Made by a program: the position numbers and the translations under genes
Notes under the pieces: model-generated
The model's database searches: none
Told to the model about the DNA's origin: nothing
What the model saw: only the letters and a program-made list of their open reading frames with translations
Shown here: positions 59,315 through 64,000 of the stretch, piece by piece
How positions within the stretch are numbered: position 1 is the stretch's first letter
Layout of the letters: each line of letters starts with the position of its first letter
Assembly: GCA_003490025.1 (NCBI GenBank)
Contig: DNJC01000093.1
Span: 1-64,000 of the forward strand
Length of the DNA stretch: 64,000 bases
Origin: Geobacter sp.
Lineage (GTDB): Bacteria; Desulfobacterota; Desulfuromonadia; Geobacterales; Geobacteraceae
Direction of reading: 5' to 3'

Positions 59315-59404
59315 CCTTAGTCTTAGCCTTAGCCTTAGCCTTAGCCTTAGCCTTAGCCTTAGCCTTAGCCTTAGCCTTAGTCTTAGCCTTAGTCTTAGTC
59401 TTAG
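59315..59404. repeat. Fifteen tandem TTAGCC-type hexamers after accD
   Basis: Fifteen consecutive six-base units CCTTAG or TCTTAG, i.e. (GGCTAA)n or (GACTAA)n on the minus strand. On the minus strand each unit holds TAA in frame with accD, so the accD stop codon is the first of a series of in-frame stops. Related AACCTTAACCTTAACC occurs at about 26127-26141 and TACCTTAACC near 59260. Confidence 0.95.
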
Positions 59405-60252
59405 TCCGCTCTATAAAGCATCTTGAGGATGCTGGAGAGCTGCTGCTTCATCTTGCTCCGGTCTACGATGACGTCGACCATGCCGTGGTCCAGCAGGTAC
59501 TCGGAACGCTGGAACCCCTGCGGCAGCTTCTGCCTGATGGTCTGCTCGATGACGCGCGGCCCCGCGAAGCCGATGAGCGCCTTCGGCTCGGCCATGTTGA
59601 TGTCGCCCAGCATGGCGAAGCTGGCGGTGACGCCGCCGGTGGTCGGATCGGTCAGGATGGAGACGAAGGGAAGACCCGCTTCGCGCAGCTTGGCGAGCGC
59701 CGCGGAGGTCTTGGCCATCTGCATGAGCGACAGGATGCTCTCCTGCATCCGGGCGCCGCCGGAGGCAGAGACGATGATGCACGGGGTGCGCTCGGCAAGG
59801 GCGCGCTCGATGCCGCGGGTGATCTTCTCGCCGACGACGCTCCCCATGGAGCCCCCCATGAAGGAGAAGTCGAAGACGCAGATCTGCACCGGCGTCCCTT
59901 CGATGCGCCCGGAACCGCAGACGATGGCGTCCTTGCTCCCCCCCTTGGCGAGGGCGGCGTCGATCCTGTCCTGGTAGCTCTTGGAATCCTTGAAGTTAAG
60001 GCAGTCCACCGACACGATCCCCGCGTCGAACTCGGTGAAGCTCCTCTCGTCCAGGAGGAGTTCAAGCCTCTTCTTGGTCGAGATGCGGTAGTGGTGGTTG
60101 CACTTCGGGCAGACGTTGAGGTTGCTCTCGATGTCCTTCGTGTAGATAGTCTCGCCGCAGGTGACGCACTTCGTCCAGAGCCCTTCCGGAACCTTTATCT
60201 TGTGGTCCGGCCCCTTTGCCTTCGGCGGATTATCCCTTTTGAACCAAGCCAT
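59401..60252 (-). CDS. accD: Acetyl-CoA carboxylase carboxyltransferase beta subunit
   Basis: 283 residues. An N-terminal zinc ribbon with C29, C32, C48 and C51, then the carboxyltransferase core with GSMGSVVGEKITRGIERAL, SASGGARMQESILSLMQMAK and DPTTGGVTASFAMLGD. Works with AccA, AccB and AccC to make malonyl-CoA for fatty acids. The order trpA-accD-folC is common in bacteria; trpB is missing from its usual place before trpA. Confidence 0.96.
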   Translation of the reverse strand: MAWFKRDNPPKAKGPDHKIKVPEGLWTKCVTCGETIYTKDIESNLNVCPKCNHHYRISTKKRLELLLDERSFTEFDAGIVSVDCLNFKDSKSYQDRIDAALAKGGSKDAIVCGSGRIEGTPVQICVFDFSFMGGSMGSVVGEKITRGIERALAERTPCIIVSASGGARMQESILSLMQMAKTSAALAKLREAGLPFVSILTDPTTGGVTASFAMLGDINMAEPKALIGFAGPRVIEQTIRQKLPQGFQRSEYLLDHGMVDVIVDRSKMKQQLSSILKMLYRAD

Positions 60253-60386
60253 ATGTGCCCTCTTATGGGGAAAGCCCCCAGCTGTTTTATTAAGCCGTAA
60301 ATCTGGCGCTGATACTTATCAGATAGTGTCGGGTATGTCAAACAAAACGGTGTACGGCTACGCATAAAGATGCGTAATAAAAGCGG

Positions 60387-61193
60387 TTACTTCTTCGACG
60401 CTTCCAGGACGCCCTGTTTTAAAGCGGAGACGAAGCCGCCGAGTTCCTTCAGCAGTTCGGCCCCCTGGTACTTCTCGAAATACTTCACCAGCGCGCTCCC
60501 GATGACCACCCCGTCGGCATCCTTTGCCACCTGCCCGGCCTGTTCCGGAGTCGAGATGCCGAAACCGACCACCATCGGGAGGTCGAGCGCTCCGCGCACC
60601 TCGGTGACGCGCGCGGCAAGGGTGTCCGCCACCTCTGTGCGTGCGCCGGTCACCCCGGTCACCGATACGTAGTAGATGAAACCGCTACCCAGGCGGGAGA
60701 CGGACTCCACCCTGGAGCCGTCGGAGGTCGGGGTGAGGAGGAAGATCAGGTCCAGCCCGCAGCTGTCGGTGGCTCCCTTCAGTTCCGCGGCCTCCTCCGG
60801 AGGGAGGTCCACCACCAGGAGGGCATCGACCCCGGCCTGGGCCGCGTCGTAGGCGAAGCGCTCGGCGCCGTAAGCGAAGATCGGGTTGAAATATCCCATC
60901 AGCACGATGGGGATCTGGGTCCGCTGACGCAGGCGGGCCACCAGTTCCAGTATGGCGGGGAGCGTGGTCCCCGAGGCGAGCGCCCGCTCGGAAGAGAGCT
61001 GGATGGTCGGGCCGTCCGCCATCGGGTCGGAGAAAGGGACCCCCAGTTCGATCAGGTCCGCGCCCGCGCGCTCCAGTTCCAGCACCACCTGCTCCGTCGT
61101 TGCCAGGTCCGGGTCTCCGGCGGTGACGAAAGTCACCAGCGCCTTCTCCCCGCGTCCCTGCAACTGCGCGAATTTATCTGCAATCCTGCTCAT
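60387..61193 (-). CDS. trpA: Tryptophan synthase alpha subunit
   Basis: 268 residues. TIM-barrel with FVTAGDPDLATTEQVV, the catalytic Glu and Asp in LIELGVPFSDPMADGPTIQ, GYFNPIFAYG, VDALLVVDLPPEEA and GFGISTPEQAGQV. Cleaves indole-3-glycerol phosphate to indole. trpB is located 30 kb upstream in the window as a single gene, although TrpA and TrpB form one complex. AccD follows by 134 bases. Confidence 0.96.
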   Translation of the reverse strand: MSRIADKFAQLQGRGEKALVTFVTAGDPDLATTEQVVLELERAGADLIELGVPFSDPMADGPTIQLSSERALASGTTLPAILELVARLRQRTQIPIVLMGYFNPIFAYGAERFAYDAAQAGVDALLVVDLPPEEAAELKGATDSCGLDLIFLLTPTSDGSRVESVSRLGSGFIYYVSVTGVTGARTEVADTLAARVTEVRGALDLPMVVGFGISTPEQAGQVAKDADGVVIGSALVKYFEKYQGAELLKELGGFVSALKQGVLEASKK

Positions 61194-61301
61194 CAGGCCA
61201 CTCCTAAAAAATTTTCCTGATCATAACAAATCAGGAAGTATGTTGGGCGTAAAACTCCTCGCTCACGATCAAACGCCCTCGTTGGCGCTGCACCCTTATA
61301 A

Positions 61302-61343
61302 CAAAAAATTCCCCCTTTGAAAAAGATCATTTTTCAAAGGGGG
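61302..61343 (-). terminator. Terminator after the chemoreceptor operon
   Basis: On the minus strand CCCCCTTTGAAAAATGATCT then TTTTTCAAAGGGGG: perfect hairpin, followed by AATTTTTTG. It lies about 65 bases past the chemoreceptor stop and before trpA, so the operon ends there. Confidence 0.85.
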
Positions 61344-61349
61344 TGACTG

Positions 61350-61408
61350 CTCTCCCCTCAGGGGGATTCCTTTGCGCCTTGCGGCGACTCCCCGTCCGGG
61401 GAGGAGGT
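61350..61408. repeat. GC-rich palindrome after the chemoreceptor gene
   Basis: CTCTCCCCTCAGGGGGATTC and CTCCCCGTCCGGGGAGGAGG in opposite orientation: dispersed class described at 18776. Confidence 0.55.
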
Positions 61409-63613
61409 TCAGATCTTGAACACCTCGATCTCTTTTTTCAGCATCTCGGTCTGGCGGAACAGCTTGTACACCGCCTCGTCCATGACCCGGGTCGCCTCCA
61501 GGTTGGCATCGGTCGCCTGCTGGATATCCTCGACCGACATGACGATCTGCTCCGAACCGCGGCTTTGCTCGTCGCAGGCCCGCTTTATGTGGCGGATCAT
61601 CTCGGTGATGCTCTCGGTGGACTGCGCTATCAGGTTCCCCACCTTGTTCTGCTCGCGGGTGGATGAGAGGACCTGCGAGGTGAGCCCCTTCATGTTCTCG
61701 ACCGCGGACATGATAAGCTCGCTCCCCTGCCCCTGCTCCCGGGTCGCCTTGGCGATCTGGGCCACCATCTCGGAGACCTGCTCCATCGCCTCGCGGATCA
61801 TCTGGCTCCCCTTGGCCTGCTCGACCGTGGTGCGGGCGATCTCGGCCACCTGCGCCGTAGCCTCGTTGACCCCGACCACGATCTTGGCGAGCGCCTCGCC
61901 GGATTTCTGGGAGAGGAGTTCGCCGTCGCCGATGGAGCGCTCCGCCTGGTCGATGGCGTCGACCGCGCGCCGCGTCTCCTCCTGCACCCCCCTGATGACC
62001 AGGGAGATCTCGCGGGTGGAGCTGGAGGTACGCTCGGAGAGTTCCTTGATCTCATCCGCCACGACGGCGAAGCCCTTGCCGTGCTCCCCTGCCTGCGCCG
62101 CGATGATCGCCGCGTTGAGTGCGAGGAGATTGGTCTGCTCGGCGACCTCGTCGATGACCGAGAGGATGTCGCCGATGTCGGCGGCGCGCTCGGAGAGGGT
62201 CGCTATGACCTCGCTGGTGATCTGCGAGGCGCGCTTGATCTCGTGCATCCCGGTGATCACCGCCTCGACCGCCTCGCGGCCGGTTTCGGCGTCGATCCGG
62301 ACCGACTTGGAGATCGCCGCCGTTTCGTTCGCGTTTCTCTCCACCTGCTTGATGGAGCTGTCCATCTCCATGACCGACGAGGCGGTGGCGGTCGCCACCT
62401 CCATGAGGCTCACCACGCCGTTGCCGACCTGCTTGATGGAGACCCCCATCTCGACGATGGACGAGCTCACCTCGTTCACCGACTGGGAGAGGTTCTCCAT
62501 GTTCTGCACCACCTCCTCGACGCTGGAGGCCATCTCCAGGATGGACGAGGAACTCTCGGACGCGGAGATGGAGAGGGAGTCGACCCCCTGGCCCACCCCC
62601 TTCACCGAGGTGTTGATCTGCACGATGGCGGCGGAGGTCTTGGCAACGCTGTCCGCCTGGGTCTTGGCCGACTGCACCACGGAGTGGGAGGCCTGCGCCA
62701 TGGTGTCGGAGATCCCCGCCAGCTCCGTGGAGGAGCGCGACACCTTGCCGATCATGCCGGAGAGCTTGCCGACCATCTCGTTGAAGTCGCCTCCGAGCTT
62801 TCCGATCTCGTCGTTTGAGTCGATCAGCACCGTGCCGGTCAGGTCGCCGTCGGAGCCGCTGTTGACCGCCTCCGCCATCACCCGCACGCGGGAGACGATG
62901 TTGCGGGTGATGAGAAGCCCGAGCGCTATGGCGAGTGCTATGGCCACCAGGATGACCGCTGCGAAGGTTATCCCGGCGGAGCGTTGTATCTGGGTCACCT
63001 GCTGGCTGGCGGCCGTCATCTGGTTCCCCACTTCCACCAGGATGTCGTCGAGGTCCGCCTTGGCCTTGTCGTTCGCCTCGGTGATATCGTCGTTGGCCAG
63101 CGTGTTCAGCTTCTCGTCCGCCAGCGCGTCCTTCGCCGCCTGATCGAGCACGCCCGCCTTGACCCCCTTGAAGAGCCCCTCCTTGCGGGCAATCAGCTCG
63201 TCGGCCACCTTCTCGAACTCGCCCCAGCTCACCAGGAACTGCCTGGTCCGCTTCTCCACCACGCTCCCCTTGGGAACCGCGGTCAACCCGAGCTTCTTGT
63301 TCCCATCGAGGATGATCTGGGCCTGGCTCATGAGGGTGTCCCGCTTCATGCGGTAATCCTCGACGTACTCCTCCAGCTTCTCCGGGTCGTTGCGGACCAG
63401 GGCGGCCTGCATGAGGCTCACGTGGCAGTACTTCTGGGTCACCCCCATGAGGAGCACCAGCTTCTGCTGCTTGGAGAGCTGTTCCAGGATGTTCTGGATC
63501 TGGCCGCCGACCCTCTTGATGGTGAAGGCGCCGAACCCGCCGGTGAACGCGACGAGCACGGCCATGATCAGGAAGGAGACGATCAGGCGGGTGCGCAGCG
63601 TGATGTCTTTCAT
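61409..63613 (-). CDS. Methyl-accepting chemotaxis protein paired with a cytochrome
   Basis: 734 residues. TM1 (about 9-31), a periplasmic helical domain to about 210 with a single Cys/His pair (KYCHVSL), TM2 (about 214-237), HAMP (about 238-290), and a long signalling region with tip EVAEQTNLLALNAAIIAAQA then GEHGKGFAVVADEI. The signalling helices are much longer than in the first receptor, with many heptads of SxxxxEMxxSxxQV type. The gene overlaps the upstream cytochrome gene by one base (TAATG), so they are co-translated. It likely senses a redox or haem-bound ligand through the partner. The C-terminus lacks the CheR pentapeptide. Confidence 0.95.
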   Translation of the reverse strand: MKDITLRTRLIVSFLIMAVLVAFTGGFGAFTIKRVGGQIQNILEQLSKQQKLVLLMGVTQKYCHVSLMQAALVRNDPEKLEEYVEDYRMKRDTLMSQAQIILDGNKKLGLTAVPKGSVVEKRTRQFLVSWGEFEKVADELIARKEGLFKGVKAGVLDQAAKDALADEKLNTLANDDITEANDKAKADLDDILVEVGNQMTAASQQVTQIQRSAGITFAAVILVAIALAIALGLLITRNIVSRVRVMAEAVNSGSDGDLTGTVLIDSNDEIGKLGGDFNEMVGKLSGMIGKVSRSSTELAGISDTMAQASHSVVQSAKTQADSVAKTSAAIVQINTSVKGVGQGVDSLSISASESSSSILEMASSVEEVVQNMENLSQSVNEVSSSIVEMGVSIKQVGNGVVSLMEVATATASSVMEMDSSIKQVERNANETAAISKSVRIDAETGREAVEAVITGMHEIKRASQITSEVIATLSERAADIGDILSVIDEVAEQTNLLALNAAIIAAQAGEHGKGFAVVADEIKELSERTSSSTREISLVIRGVQEETRRAVDAIDQAERSIGDGELLSQKSGEALAKIVVGVNEATAQVAEIARTTVEQAKGSQMIREAMEQVSEMVAQIAKATREQGQGSELIMSAVENMKGLTSQVLSSTREQNKVGNLIAQSTESITEMIRHIKRACDEQSRGSEQIVMSVEDIQQATDANLEATRVMDEAVYKLFRQTEMLKKEIEVFKI

Positions 63614-63972
63614 TACTTCTCCGCTTCCGACAGGAGGTAATTCAGCAGGTCAACAGCGGCCTTCACCTCGGGCTTGGACATGTTGGAATCGGGCTTTCTG
63701 AGCATCTTGACGCCGTAGGCCTTGGTGGCGCTGCGGTCGAAGGGCTGGCCGGAGATCGGCGCGATGCCGGTCTGGATGGCGACGATGGTCCTCTCCAGCG
63801 TGTGGCACTTGACGCACTTCACCCTTACGATCTCGTAGTTCGCCTTCATCGCCGGCGGGAAGGCGGTCGGGTCGAGGCGCATGGCGTCGCCCTTGCCGAT
63901 AACCTTCAGCCCCGCTTGGGCGCTGGTTGCAGTCGCTGCGACGACAAGCATGGTGACGATGAACTTTTTCAT
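63613..63972 (-). CDS. Periplasmic monohaem c-type cytochrome coupled to a chemoreceptor
   Basis: 119 residues. Signal peptide 1-20 (cleavage after AQA). Haem motif CVKCH (C53, C56, H57), a C-terminal helix VKAAVDLLNYLLSEAEK, and one or more Met near the C-terminal half (VKMLRKPDSNMSK) as possible distal ligand. The gene overlaps the chemoreceptor by one base and is preceded by GGAGGG. This pairing suggests that the haem domain signals redox state or ligand binding to the receptor. It is the first gene of the operon visible here; the window ends 28 bases upstream. Confidence 0.9.
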   Translation of the reverse strand: MKKFIVTMLVVAATATSAQAGLKVIGKGDAMRLDPTAFPPAMKANYEIVRVKCVKCHTLERTIVAIQTGIAPISGQPFDRSATKAYGVKMLRKPDSNMSKPEVKAAVDLLNYLLSEAEK

Positions 63973-64000
63973 TTGTTGTAAACCCTCCAGTTGCTTGTTT

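Overview
The window is GC-rich, densely coded and almost entirely made of housekeeping and metabolic genes typical of Geobacter-like Desulfobacterota (Geobacter, Citrifermentans, Geomonas). Pointers to that group are the combined succinate dehydrogenase/fumarate reductase operon (frdCAB type), desulfoferrodoxin and rubrerythrin for oxidative stress in an anaerobe, a tungsten-type aldehyde:ferredoxin oxidoreductase, two chemotaxis receptors (one in an operon with a c-type cytochrome), NtrC-type regulation and many GC-rich intergenic palindromes. No rRNA, tRNA, CRISPR array, prophage or intact insertion sequence was seen.

Layout. 0-3 kb (minus): aminotransferase, sigma-54 response regulator, FxsA. 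3-9.8 kb: YchJ, Dabb, DUF4350 + desulfoferrodoxin, YbjN-like, DUF3617, an RhlE-like RNA helicase behind a terminator-like hairpin, and a secreted Tyr/Arg-rich protein. 10-14 kb (plus): BaeSR-like two-component pair and a chemotaxis receptor with a sigma-28 promoter. 14-21 kb: CBS-ACT protein, DUF4124, metF, ABC-F ATPase, MarC, quinone oxidoreductase, lipoprotein. 21.4-26 kb (plus): yebC, ruvC, ruvA, ruvB and a DnaA/Hda-like ATPase, interrupted between ruvA and ruvB by an orphan Phd antitoxin. 26-33.4 kb: Uup-type ABC-F, LEA lipoprotein, lytic transglycosylase, trpB, trmL, cupin, ExoD, rubrerythrin. 33.6-37.8 kb: hydrolase, a membrane histidine kinase broken by an amber codon, FNT channel, DUF4410 lipoprotein. 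37.9-41.2 kb: frdCAB. 41.7-46.7 kb: tgt, cytochrome lipoprotein, mazG, ogt, murJ. 46.7-48.4 kb: a REP-associated transposase among its own palindromes, then an ArsR regulator and a 37-residue Cys-rich peptide. 48.4-51.8 kb: two-domain class II aldolase protein, a small partner protein with a deleted nucleotidyltransferase remnant, and AOR. 52-64 kb (minus): nucleotide-sugar genes (manC, mannose cupin, rfbD, rfbB), lptD, folC, accD, trpA, and the chemoreceptor-cytochrome operon.

Functional themes are envelope assembly (murJ, lptD, rfbBD, manC, ExoD), DNA repair and replication control (ruvCAB, ogt, Hda-like), central carbon and electron flow (frdCAB, AOR, metF, accD) and sensing. The most distinctive part is between the genes: at least five repeat classes recur, and several small regulatory or degenerate elements sit in the gaps. 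No complete undescribed defence or biosynthetic system was found. The best candidates for new biology are the ArsR/Cys-rich peptide pair, the cytochrome-chemoreceptor operon, the helicase leader hairpin and the REP/RAYT locus.
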